64,000 bases of DNA. Source: Candidatus Flexicrinis proximus. GTDB taxonomy: Bacteria; Chloroflexota; Anaerolineae; Aggregatilineales; Phototrophicaceae. The position numbers and the translations under genes were made by a program. Location of the stretch: contig JADJQF010000033.1 of the NCBI GenBank assembly GCA_016712885.1, forward strand, positions 186,001-250,000. The letters are read 5' to 3'. Numbering within the stretch: the first letter of the stretch is position 1; each line of letters starts with the position of its first letter. Of this stretch, positions 34,366 to 41,867 are shown piece after piece. Under the pieces are notes generated by a model that was given only the letters and a program-made list of their open reading frames with translations, did no database searches and was not told the origin of the DNA.

Positions 34366-35049
34366 TCAGCGACTGACCCATCCATTACGCAGTGCAGTCA
34401 GGGCGGCCTGGGTGCGATCACTGACATTCAATTTGGTCATAATTGATGTCATATGATTCTTGACCGTCTGCTGACTAATGCTCAAATGAACGGCTATTTC
34501 CTTGTTCGACATGCCCATCGTCAGGCAGGTGAGGATCTCAAGCTCGCGCGGACTCAGCGGCACATAGTGGCCGGTTGAGGTCTCACGCGCGTTGTGGCTA
34601 ACAGTCGAGAGCTGAAGGTCCATCCAGGCATGGAACTGCTCCGGCGTCAGGACCTCGTGATCGATAAAATACTTACCGTTGTAGACGCTGTCGATCATCC
34701 CGATAAGTTCCGACGGGCCGATATCCTTGCCGCAGTAGCCATACGCACCGGAGCGCATCGCATACAGCGTCTGGGTCGGATCATGGTGAGCCGTCAGCAG
34801 GATAATCTTTGAGGACACCCGCTCCTGCATGAGCTGGCGTGTCAGCTGTACGCCGTTGATATCGGGCAGGTTGATGTCCATCAGGACGATATCGGGATGG
34901 TTTTGGCGGACACCCTGAAGCCCCGCCAACCCAGTTGATGCGCGGCCAACTACCGCCATATTGCCAGCCATCTCAAGAGCACGGATTAATCCATGTTGGA
35001 AAATCTCGTGATCTTCAACGATCTGAACGGTGATCGGCTTAGTCGTCAT
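34366..35049 (-). CDS. NarL/FixJ-type response regulator
   Basis: 227 aa from the ATG at 35049 (an in-frame GTG five codons earlier would overlap the ribosome binding site GAGGTGG). Receiver domain: acidic pair in VQIVEDHEIFQHGL, phospho-acceptor in DIVLMDINLPDINGV, lysine in YGYCGKDIGPSEL. The LuxR-type HTH lies at LSPRELEILTCLTMGMSNKEIAVHLSISQQTVKNHMTSIMTKLNVSDRTQAALTAL. With the histidine kinase behind it, this forms a two-component system heading the cpaB-tad cluster, so control of pilus expression is the obvious guess. Confidence 0.93.
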   Translation of the reverse strand: MTTKPITVQIVEDHEIFQHGLIRALEMAGNMAVVGRASTGLAGLQGVRQNHPDIVLMDINLPDINGVQLTRQLMQERVSSKIILLTAHHDPTQTLYAMRSGAYGYCGKDIGPSELIGMIDSVYNGKYFIDHEVLTPEQFHAWMDLQLSTVSHNARETSTGHYVPLSPRELEILTCLTMGMSNKEIAVHLSISQQTVKNHMTSIMTKLNVSDRTQAALTALRNGWVSR

Positions 35050-35379
35050 TGTAGACACGACCACCTCTCTTTCCTGTTTTCTGTGTGCCGCAAAACATTA
35101 ACGCACCCCAATACTTCCGTGGGATGTTTCATGCGAGTATAAACCCAACTTGCAGAAACTGGCAATAAGGCGCGTTAACGCTTCACAAGCAACCGTCAAT
35201 TAATTCTCGCAGTGGCCTTGTGATTGCGTCCCCTGTCGAAGCCCGATCCAAACCATCTCGTTTCCTGAAATTGATCGTTTATTGAACCCTGCGCCGCTGC
35301 TCATCGTAACCAGAGTCAGCAGGGCGGACTACCGTGCGTCTACCCCCCGCAAATGGGGACAGGAAACGCACAAAATTGG

Positions 35380-35408
35380 TTGACAATTGTCCGTTATAGG
35401 CGTAAAAT
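35380..35408 (+). promoter_or_regulatory. near-consensus sigma-70 promoter with embedded palindrome
   Basis: TTGACA at 35380-35385 and TAAAAT at 35403-35408 are 17 bases apart. The perfect 10-base palindrome GACAATTGTC at 35382-35391 overlaps the -35 box and could be a repressor site. The promoter drives the small gene at 35463. The 330 bases upstream, back to the response regulator, hold no gene I can support. Confidence 0.75.
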
Positions 35409-35462
35409 TAGCACATGCGTTCGCTACAAAACACTGTGCAATTAAAGACGAGGAGATCGGCG

Positions 35463-35663
35463 ATGGACCTTCAAATCACTTATTCCGCACAGTATGGCCT
35501 GGAGTGGCGTGTTGTTCTGCCTGAACGCCCTGTCGCGCCCCGCGCTTCATCCTCTCACGACTTCCGGCTGCCCGACGATCTGCCGGGCGATGAGTTTCCG
35601 ACTCAGGAAGCACGCGTTCTGCCCGAACTGAAGCCCAGGGTCTATTTCAAAGACAAGAAATAA
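35463..35663 (+). CDS. small protein of unknown function
   Basis: 66 aa. ACGAGGAG lies eight bases before the ATG; an earlier in-frame ATG at 35415 falls just after the promoter and lacks a ribosome binding site. The sequence begins MDLQITYSAQYGLEWRVVLPERP and ends in a basic KPRVYFKDKK tail, with an acidic middle DDLPGDEFPTQE. No membrane segment. A near-consensus promoter and a hairpin terminator bracket it, so it is likely well expressed as a single gene. I recognise no family. Confidence 0.75.
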   Translation: MDLQITYSAQYGLEWRVVLPERPVAPRASSSHDFRLPDDLPGDEFPTQEARVLPELKPRVYFKDKK

Positions 35664-35673
35664 CCAGATAACA

Positions 35674-35706
35674 AACTGGGGACGCGGTTTCGCATCCCCA
35701 GTTGTA
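35674..35706 (+). terminator. hairpin terminator after small gene
   Basis: AACTGGGGA pairs with TCCCCAGTT across a 12-base loop, followed by GTATT. It begins 10 bases after the stop and may serve the convergent secreted gene too. Confidence 0.65.
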
Positions 35707-35728
35707 TTCCAGTTTTCTTCGCCGCCGC

Positions 35729-36604
35729 TTACGGCGATCCGAGCAGCTTGACGATGATGTCGTCCACCGTGAACTTGCCCGATGCGGTAAAGTGCCTGAC
35801 GGTCACCTGGATCTTCTTGACCGGGCCATCCGGGAAAACCGCCGTCGATGCTGTAAAGAAATTCGTGTTGGCGAGCGCGGTAAGCGTTACGGTGTCGGCC
35901 GGCAGGCCGCTGGCGGGCGTGTAGACGATCTTGGCGATCACCTGTCCATTGATCGCGCCGCTGTTCGCCTTATACGTAAAGCCGAACTGTAGCTCGTCAC
36001 CGATGGTGATGCCGTAGTAGTTGACATTCACCTTCTGCTTGATCGACGCGGCCTCGTTCACGCCACCTTTGAACTCGAAGGCATAGGTGCCCCCCACGCC
36101 CACGGCCGCTTTTACCGTGTCGTTTGTGAGGTTATTGGCGATCCACGGCGTCAGTGCTGCCGTGTCGAAGTTGCCGTTTACCAGCAGCTCGATGTCGCCT
36201 GGATTGTAATTGAACAGCAGCGCGCCGTTGCTGGCTTCCACATCGCTGCCTGATGTATTGGCGACCACTGTCCAGGCGTATTGGCCCGCGTCGATCAGTG
36301 CGAGCTGTGGGCCGCTCGTCGTGTACGTGCAGATCACGCCCGTGCAGCTGCCAATCGCGACGTTGGTCGAGAAGACTTGTCCCAGCGGGGTATCGCGCGG
36401 GTTTGTGCTGACCTTGAAGACCGAAATATCATAGCTTGTGGCAGCGACCAGCGGCGTCCATGTGAAGGTTGCCAGCTGCGTGCTCTTTTCGCGGATCAGG
36501 GTTATCCCGCTTGGGCTAACCAGCGTAAAGCCTTGAGCGTAAACCGTAGGGACCAGGGAAATTACCAGTGTCGTCAGAAGCAAAAGCATTAAAATACGCT
36601 TCAT
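35729..36604 (-). CDS. secreted protein with C-terminal beta-sandwich module
   Basis: 291 aa. Signal peptide MKRILMLLLLTTLVISLVPTVYAQ. Residues 30-130 look like a fibronectin-type beta domain (FTWTPLVAATSYDISVFKVST, YAWTVVANTSGSD). From residue 137, LLVNGNFDTAALTPWIANN opens the same C-terminal module seen in the four secreted proteins at 0.1-11.2 kb, but here without the cysteine pair, and with the shared ending VKKIQVTVRHFTASGKFTVDDIIV. No proline-rich FRG tail. AAAGGAGTGG precedes the ATG. Function is unknown; extracellular glycan or protein binding is a reasonable guess. Confidence 0.82.
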   Translation of the reverse strand: MKRILMLLLLTTLVISLVPTVYAQGFTLVSPSGITLIREKSTQLATFTWTPLVAATSYDISVFKVSTNPRDTPLGQVFSTNVAIGSCTGVICTYTTSGPQLALIDAGQYAWTVVANTSGSDVEASNGALLFNYNPGDIELLVNGNFDTAALTPWIANNLTNDTVKAAVGVGGTYAFEFKGGVNEAASIKQKVNVNYYGITIGDELQFGFTYKANSGAINGQVIAKIVYTPASGLPADTVTLTALANTNFFTASTAVFPDGPVKKIQVTVRHFTASGKFTVDDIIVKLLGSP

Positions 36605-36737
36605 GAGCCCACTCCTTTGTATACTAGGGGCGTGCGAATATCCTATGACCTGTATTGTACGGATTGCGCGCGATTTGCCGAGTGTCGAGCGGCTTTCCGT
36701 CAGGATGACGGCGGTTTGCGGGCCAAAATCGATGTGA

Positions 36738-36743
36738 TAGAGT
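36738..36743 (+). promoter_or_regulatory. -10 element of leaderless lipoprotein gene
   Basis: TAGAGT followed by seven bases and then the ATG. The geometry places transcription start at or beside the start codon. Confidence 0.4.
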
Positions 36744-36750
36744 TGCCTCT

Positions 36751-37656
36751 ATGAGAAGAACGAGTCTTATTGCAGCGGTATTGATGGTCGGGTTGGCCGC
36801 GTGTGTTCCACGCCCAGCGCCTGATGACTCTAATGTGCGCCTTCTGGCCGACGTCACGCTTGCGCCGACCACGCCGCCGCCCACGGTCACCAGCAGCCAT
36901 ACTCCCGACCCGGCCATTTCCGTGACGCCTGAGGCCAGCCCGACCCAGAGTAATGAACGGGTCTCGCCCTTGCAGCTGGTAACGCAGGAGGCCGATGTCG
37001 TCATTGTGACCCCCACGCTCCCGCCCAGCAAGACCCCCAGCGTGACGCCGACCGCCACGACCTCTCCCACCGTCAGCCCAACGCCGACCCAGACCGTTAC
37101 GGCGACCGCGACCACTTTCCAGTTCCCGACCGTGGTATTCACACCCATTCCTGCGGTCGTCAGCCAGCCGGTCGACGAACTATGCCTCACCCAATGGACC
37201 TACATTCAGCCGCCGCCGCAGGGCTGCCCCCTGGCCCCCGCCACCGTCGGTAACGGCGTCTACCAGACCTTCGAGCGCGGCCACATGATCTGGGTAGGTG
37301 CCTGGGACGTGATCTACGTGATGTTCCAGGACGGCTCGACCCCTTATTGGCGCCGCTATCCCGATACCTTTGACGAAGCCATCCATCCCTGGGACGCGCC
37401 TGAACTCGACGGCTCGCCCTCGCGTCCGCCGAATACCTGGCAGCCCCGCCGCGGCTTTGGCAAGCTCTGGCGCGAAGCCCCGCCGGAAGAAATTCTGAAC
37501 CGCGTCGGCTGGGGCTCGATAGAAAAAGAAGTGCCCTACAGCGTCAAAGTCCAGACCCGCTCCGACGGCACAGTCTTCGTTAACGACTCCATGGGCCGTG
37601 TTTTCATGCTGACCCCCGGCGGGCAGTGGACGATTTACGCGGGTTTCGGCAGCTAA
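36751..37656 (+). CDS. putative lipoprotein with Thr/Pro stalk
   Basis: 301 aa. The N-terminus RRTSLIAAVLMVGLAACVPRP carries a lipobox LAAC, so the mature protein should be lipid-anchored at cysteine 18. Residues 30-140 are a Thr/Pro/Ser-rich linker, likely an extended cell-wall stalk. The globular part (145-301) has repeated tryptophans: LTQWTYIQPPPQGCP, VYQTFERGHMIWVGAWDVIYVMFQDG, and closes with VFMLTPGGQWTIYAGFGS. This pattern recurs in surface proteins of this lineage, but I cannot name its function. TAGAGT seven bases before the ATG and no ribosome binding site point to a leaderless transcript. Confidence 0.8.
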   Translation: MRRTSLIAAVLMVGLAACVPRPAPDDSNVRLLADVTLAPTTPPPTVTSSHTPDPAISVTPEASPTQSNERVSPLQLVTQEADVVIVTPTLPPSKTPSVTPTATTSPTVSPTPTQTVTATATTFQFPTVVFTPIPAVVSQPVDELCLTQWTYIQPPPQGCPLAPATVGNGVYQTFERGHMIWVGAWDVIYVMFQDGSTPYWRRYPDTFDEAIHPWDAPELDGSPSRPPNTWQPRRGFGKLWREAPPEEILNRVGWGSIEKEVPYSVKVQTRSDGTVFVNDSMGRVFMLTPGGQWTIYAGFGS

Positions 37657-37765
37657 TCTGTCTCTGAGCCGGTTTACAATCAATTTACAACGAGCTAAAA
37701 GCTGCACAATGGTCGGCTGATAGCCTTACGGGTAGTGCAGAGAGATCCAGGAGGACACTACTCGT

Positions 37766-38941
37766 ATGAAGCACTTTCGCAGTCTGATCATTGTCGGCGT
37801 GCTTGCCGTTACTATCCTCGGCATCGCCGCCATCGCCAGCGCTCAGGACGCTACTGCTGTTCCTGAGACCACAACCACCGAGACAACCACGGGTTCGCCT
37901 AGTCCATTCCTTGGCATCGTCTATGAAGCCGCAGAGGGCGGCGTCGCGGTCACCGATGTGGTGGCCGACAGCCCCGCTGCCGCCGCTGGCATCGCAGTTG
38001 GCGACGTGATTACCGCCCTCGGCGGCACCGCCGTCACCATCGACAATTTGCGCGATACCGTCCTCACCTTCGCCGTTGGCGATACGGTCAGCGTCGCACT
38101 GACCCGCGGCGAAGAACAGCTCACGCTCGACGTGACCCTGGCGGCTGTCCCGGCTCAGTTCCAATTCGGGCGCGGCAATCGTGACGAACGCGGCTTTGGC
38201 CGTCCGGATGCGGGAATCCTGCGCCTGAACCGCCCGACCCTGGGTATCGGCATCGATGACTCGGACGCCGGCGTGGTCGTCACGCAGGTCGTTGAAGGCA
38301 GCCCCGCCGAAGTTGCCGGCATCGCGGTCGACGACGTGATCACCGCTATCAATGGCACCGCCGTGGCGACCGCCCGTGACGCCGCTGTTGCGGTCGCGGA
38401 AGCGGGTTCGGCTGCCGAAGTCGGTGAGTTCCCCGTAACGGTTAGCGTGACACGCGGTGAGGAAGCGCTCGAACTGACGGCTACCCTGGTCAAGGCCGAA
38501 CTGCCCGCGCTGCCCGAGTTCCCGAATATGCCTGGGCTCGGCGGACGTGGTGAACGCGGCGGCATGGGCTTCGGCATGGGCGGTTTCCAGATCGTCCCGC
38601 GTGAAGGTGAAGAGGGCGCGTTCAACGTCGTGATCCCCTATACCCCGGCTGATCCCGCGGCAGTCACTCAGGACGTGATCGATGCTCTGGCCTCGATCGG
38701 TATCACCATCGCCCCGCGTGAAGGTGCTGAAGGCGTGTTCGATCTGACTATCCCGGCTGAGTCGCTCGGTAACGGCGGCATCCTCGGCGATCTGCAGGGC
38801 ATGCTTCCTGACGGCCTCGAGGTCTTCGGGTTCCACGGCGGCAATCTAAACTTCGCCGGCCCGATGGGTCACAGCTTCCAGTTCTCGATCCCCGACCAGG
38901 CTGTTCCAGCCACACCGGAAACACCCGAGGGTTCACTGTAA
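37766..38941 (+). CDS. exported protein with two PDZ domains
   Basis: 391 aa. Signal peptide to IASAQDA, a Thr-rich linker, then PDZ domain 1 (about 50-130: FLGIVYEAAEGGVAVTDVVADSPAAAAGIAVGDVITALGG) and PDZ domain 2 (about 160-250: TLGIGIDDSDAGVVVTQVVEGSPAEVAGIAVDDVITAING). A Gly/Met-rich linker leads to a C-terminal region with the repeated TIAPREGAEG phrase. No protease domain is present, so it is not HtrA itself; it may be a chaperone or scaffold outside the membrane. CAGGAGGAC precedes the ATG. Terminator at 38992. Confidence 0.88.
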   Translation: MKHFRSLIIVGVLAVTILGIAAIASAQDATAVPETTTTETTTGSPSPFLGIVYEAAEGGVAVTDVVADSPAAAAGIAVGDVITALGGTAVTIDNLRDTVLTFAVGDTVSVALTRGEEQLTLDVTLAAVPAQFQFGRGNRDERGFGRPDAGILRLNRPTLGIGIDDSDAGVVVTQVVEGSPAEVAGIAVDDVITAINGTAVATARDAAVAVAEAGSAAEVGEFPVTVSVTRGEEALELTATLVKAELPALPEFPNMPGLGGRGERGGMGFGMGGFQIVPREGEEGAFNVVIPYTPADPAAVTQDVIDALASIGITIAPREGAEGVFDLTIPAESLGNGGILGDLQGMLPDGLEVFGFHGGNLNFAGPMGHSFQFSIPDQAVPATPETPEGSL

Positions 38942-38991
38942 GCGCACACACAAGTGGAGGGGGTTCTCTCCCTTCACTCCCGTAAGAACAC

Positions 38992-39031
38992 AAAGAGAAG
39001 GGCGCGTCGATCACGGCGCGCCCTTCTCTTT
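38992..39031. terminator. bidirectional terminator after PDZ gene
   Basis: A perfect 15-bp stem AAAGAGAAGGGCGCG with its complement ending TTCTCTTT. Flanking A and T tracts let it work in both directions between convergent genes. Confidence 0.85.
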
Positions 39032-39058
39032 CCATACGGCCTTATCCCATCAATTAGG

Positions 39059-39119
39059 AGATGAGGGGACGAGGGGCGCAAGTCCCTCGCGGAGGTGTGG
39101 GGGCAGCGCCTCCACAAAC
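39059..39119 (+). repeat. modular hairpin repeat, copy 6 (right arm only)
   Basis: Only the right half: GATGAGGGG, inner stem GAGGGGCGCAAGTCCCTC and outer stem GTGGGGGCAGCGCCTCCAC. The left arm and central palindrome are missing; a normal terminator occupies the place upstream. Confidence 0.8.
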
Positions 39120-39136
39120 GACGCGCACAACACGCT

Positions 39137-39628
39137 CTACTTGATCAGGTGCGCCTCAAGGAACCACAGGCGCTTGTCGAGGTCGCGGCTGATGCCCGTG
39201 AACAGGTCGGCAGTGTTCGCGTCGCCGGCTTCGTCGGTGGTGTCGATCGCCTTGCGTGTGCTATTGGCGACCAGACCGTAGCGGTCGGCCAGCGCCTTGA
39301 CATATTCCGGCCCGCTCGTCAGTTCGACATCCATCTCCGGCAGCTTCGAATGCGCCGCGGCCATCCGTACGGTACCGAAGGCGAATCCGCCAAGCGCTGT
39401 CAACCGCTCAGCGATCTCATCGACATGGGCCGAAACCTCGCCCGCCAGTGTATCGAACAACTCGTGCAGCGCGATGAACTCCATGCCTTTCAGGTTCCAG
39501 TGGGCCTGCTTGAGCTGCGAGTGCAGGTCGCTCAGGTCTGCGATCGCCTGGTTGAGCAGCGCGATGCTGGTCTTGCGGGTCTTGGCCGAAAGATCAATGC
39601 GGGTAGGGAAGGTGCGTTCGTTAGCCAT
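39137..39628 (-). CDS. dps: Dps-family DNA-binding ferritin-like protein
   Basis: 163 aa. The ferroxidase site is intact: LKQAHWNLKGMEFIALHELFDTLAGEVSAHVDEIAERLTALGG, with the His, Asp and Glu residues that lie at the dimer interface. The N-terminal tail is short with several positive charges. Dps dodecamers oxidise and store iron and protect DNA under oxidative or starvation stress. CAGGAGTTTG precedes the ATG. It begins 27 bases after the LuxR-type regulator on the same strand, so the two are very likely co-transcribed. Confidence 0.95.
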   Translation of the reverse strand: MANERTFPTRIDLSAKTRKTSIALLNQAIADLSDLHSQLKQAHWNLKGMEFIALHELFDTLAGEVSAHVDEIAERLTALGGFAFGTVRMAAAHSKLPEMDVELTSGPEYVKALADRYGLVANSTRKAIDTTDEAGDANTADLFTGISRDLDKRLWFLEAHLIK

Positions 39629-39655
39629 GCTTCAAACTCCTGTTTTGGAAACCAT

Positions 39656-40276
39656 TTACAGCATCACCAGTCCCAGCCGGCCACCGCGCACGACCGCTTC
39701 TGTGCGGCTCTGCGCGCCCAGCTTGGACAGGATGGTGTTGACATGATATTTCACCGTATTCGCGCTGATATTCAGGCGTACGCCGATTGCTTTGTTGGTC
39801 AGGCCAGACGCCATCAGCTGCAGCACTTCGACCTCGCGTGCGGTGAGTCTTTCAAAGGTCATCTCCTCTGCGCTTGCGCCCGAGGGCAGCAGCGCTGTTG
39901 ACAGGACAGGATCGAGGACGACTAATCCCGCTTCCACCGCGCTGAGCACGAATGGCAGACGGTGCGGGTCGGCCTCGCGGAGCACCAGCGCCACCGCCAG
40001 CCCGGCCGGTATCACTGCCGCAACCGGGTAGGCGCTCGCCGCGTCCGGGAGCAGCAGGACCGCCGGCACCGTCAGGTTGGCCACCATCGACAGCCAGCGC
40101 TGCGGGTCGAACCCCAGGTCAAAGACGACGGCGTCGGGCCGGTACAGGTCGATATCGTCGGCCAGCGTCTCCGCCGGCGCGATCTGACCGGTGATATCGG
40201 CTTCGGCCACGTCAGCCAGGAGCGCCGAAAGCCCTGCGCGGGCAAGGACGCCCTCAGCGATGACCAGTACTCTCAT
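39656..40276 (-). CDS. LuxR-type regulator with atypical receiver
   Basis: 206 aa from ATG 40276; a start five codons earlier (40291) is equally possible because no ribosome binding site decides. The receiver begins RVLVIAEGVLARAGLSALL, lacking the acidic pair found in normal receivers. A possible acceptor aspartate sits in DAVVFDLGFD, but the conserved lysine is missing. The C-terminal HTH is complete: LTAREVEVLQLMASGLTNKAIGVRLNISANTVKYHVNTILSKLGAQSRTEAVVRG. Because it is co-transcribed with dps it may respond to stress without phosphorylation. Confidence 0.85.
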   Translation of the reverse strand: MRVLVIAEGVLARAGLSALLADVAEADITGQIAPAETLADDIDLYRPDAVVFDLGFDPQRWLSMVANLTVPAVLLLPDAASAYPVAAVIPAGLAVALVLREADPHRLPFVLSAVEAGLVVLDPVLSTALLPSGASAEEMTFERLTAREVEVLQLMASGLTNKAIGVRLNISANTVKYHVNTILSKLGAQSRTEAVVRGGRLGLVML

Positions 40277-40506
40277 AACCTCTGCCGACATCTGAACGCC
40301 GCGCACTGCCCATCGGGGCCTGCGTCGCCTGTCAAGCTTCCATCATCGCATCAAAGTATAAGACCCGCGTTGGTTTAGGAGTCCATAAAGGTAAATTTGT
40401 CGTAAACTGTTAGTTTCCTTAACGTGCCGTTTATGTATGGCGTGTACTCTGATGCGGTGCGGGCCAAACCCATCGGTCGGCATCATCAAAATTCCGGGAG
40501 AACCCG

Positions 40507-41274
40507 ATGACGATTCGTTCGCAAGGCCGCGCTGACCTTCACATGCATACCACTGTCAGCGACGGCCTCATGACCCCGCAGCAGCTCCTCGATCATGTGG
40601 CGCGCCGCGGGAACCTGAATATCATTGCCATCACCGACCATGACCGCATCGACGGCAGCGTCTGGGCGTATGCCCGCCGCGAGCGCTACCCGTTCGATAT
40701 CGTCCCAGGTGTTGAGGTCAGCAGCGCGGAAGGCCACATCCTTGCGCTGTGGGTGACCGAGCCGATCCCTGCCGGCCTGTCGATGGCTGAAACCGCCGCC
40801 GCGATTCACCAGATTGGCGGGGTCGCCATCCTCGCCCATCCATTCTTTACCCAGATGGGCCGCATTCGCATGGCCGCGCGCATTTACCGCCGCGATCCCG
40901 AATATCTGCTGCATACCGGCATCGATGGTCTTGAGGGCTATAACGCTTCCGTCGTCTTGCCGGGGACGAACTTCGCCGCCCAGAAGGTCGCCCGGTTTCT
41001 GGGGCTGCCCGTGACCGGTGGTAGCGACGCCCACACCCTGGGCGCGATCGGCACTGGAACAACCTTGTTCAACGGTCGACTGGGTGACGAACTGCGCGCC
41101 TGCCTCATGGCCGGGCAGACCAGCGTCGAAGGACGCCCCTGGCCGCTGCGCGAATATGGCAATTTCGTGGCAGATTTCATCTCGCGGCGCGGCAAGATCG
41201 TCCTGGATGAGCTGGACCTGCCCGAAACCGATGAAGACCACGAGAACCCTGCGGCGGCCTACGAAACACGCTAG
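40507..41274 (+). CDS. PHP-domain metal-dependent phosphoesterase
   Basis: 255 aa. Metal ligands are in GRADLHMHTTVSDG, AITDHDRIDGS, VPGVEVSSAEGHILAL and ILAHPFFTQ, with GSDAHTLGAIG near the C-terminus, the full PHP set. Relatives hydrolyse phosphate esters of nucleotides or sugar phosphates (for example the TrpH group, 3',5'-nucleotide phosphatases). GGGAGAACCC precedes the ATG. It is followed 27 bases later by methylglyoxal synthase and may be co-transcribed, although a possible -10 box TAGAAT overlaps its stop. Confidence 0.9.
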   Translation: MTIRSQGRADLHMHTTVSDGLMTPQQLLDHVARRGNLNIIAITDHDRIDGSVWAYARRERYPFDIVPGVEVSSAEGHILALWVTEPIPAGLSMAETAAAIHQIGGVAILAHPFFTQMGRIRMAARIYRRDPEYLLHTGIDGLEGYNASVVLPGTNFAAQKVARFLGLPVTGGSDAHTLGAIGTGTTLFNGRLGDELRACLMAGQTSVEGRPWPLREYGNFVADFISRRGKIVLDELDLPETDEDHENPAAAYETR

Positions 41275-41301
41275 AATGGGCGCGGATCAAAGGATACCGC
41301 G

Positions 41302-41682
41302 ATGACCGAACCTACCAAGACCCTCGCCTTGATCGCCCATGACGGCAAAAAAGCCGAGATGGTCGCCTTCGCCCTCAAATATCGGGACGTATTGGAACGC
41401 TACCGGTTGGTAGCCACCAGCACCACCGGTCGCCTGCTAAACGACTCCTGTAATCTGGAGGTGGAGCGCCTCCTGTCCGGCCCGATCGGCGGCGATGCCC
41501 AGATCGCGGCACGCGTGGCAGAGGGCAGAGTCGCGGCGGTCTTCTTCTTTGTAGACCCGCTCGGCAAGCACCCTCACGACCCCGACATCCAATCCCTGCT
41601 GCGCATCTGCAACGCCCATAACGTGCCGCTGGCCACCAATCCCGCCACCGCCGCCTTCATTATCTCGACACAGGCGCTCTAA
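41302..41682 (+). CDS. mgsA: methylglyoxal synthase
   Basis: 126 aa. Motifs IAHDGKKAEMVAFA, STTGRLL, LSGPIGGDAQIAARVAEGRV and FFVDPLGKHPHDPDIQSLLRICNAHNVPLATNPATA are all typical, with the catalytic aspartates in GGDAQ and PHDPD. The enzyme turns dihydroxyacetone phosphate into methylglyoxal and phosphate, a bypass of lower glycolysis. It is shorter than the 152-aa E. coli protein at the C-terminus, as in many Gram-positive relatives. AAAGGATA precedes the ATG. Repeat copy 7 begins right after its stop. Confidence 0.95.
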   Translation: MTEPTKTLALIAHDGKKAEMVAFALKYRDVLERYRLVATSTTGRLLNDSCNLEVERLLSGPIGGDAQIAARVAEGRVAAVFFFVDPLGKHPHDPDIQSLLRICNAHNVPLATNPATAAFIISTQAL

Positions 41683-41685
41683 AAC

Positions 41686-41828
41686 GGGGTTGCACCCCAA
41701 GCCCCGGTGGTAGCGTTGCACTCCTGTACCTCGTACAGCGATTATGTGGCGTTCACGCCGCAAAATCATAGAGGAGGGATCGAGGCCGCAAGTCGCTCGT
41801 GGAGGCGTGGAGGCAGCGCCTCCACAAA
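41686..41828 (+). repeat. modular hairpin repeat, copy 7
   Basis: Starts 3 bases after the mgsA stop. Outer GGGGTTGCACCCC, a decayed left inner stem, central palindrome at 41735-41767 (AGCGATTATGTGGCG, slightly imperfect), decayed right inner stem, outer GTGGAGGCAGCGCCTCCAC. Confidence 0.82.
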
Positions 41829-41867
41829 CAAAACGCACGACAAACCGTAGCCGTCGGTTCCCCGTTG

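Noticed and set aside
36624..37190. Minus-strand frame rich in Val, Gly and Thr opposite the lipoprotein gene
   Set aside because: It is the antisense of the Thr/Pro stalk and has no start signals.
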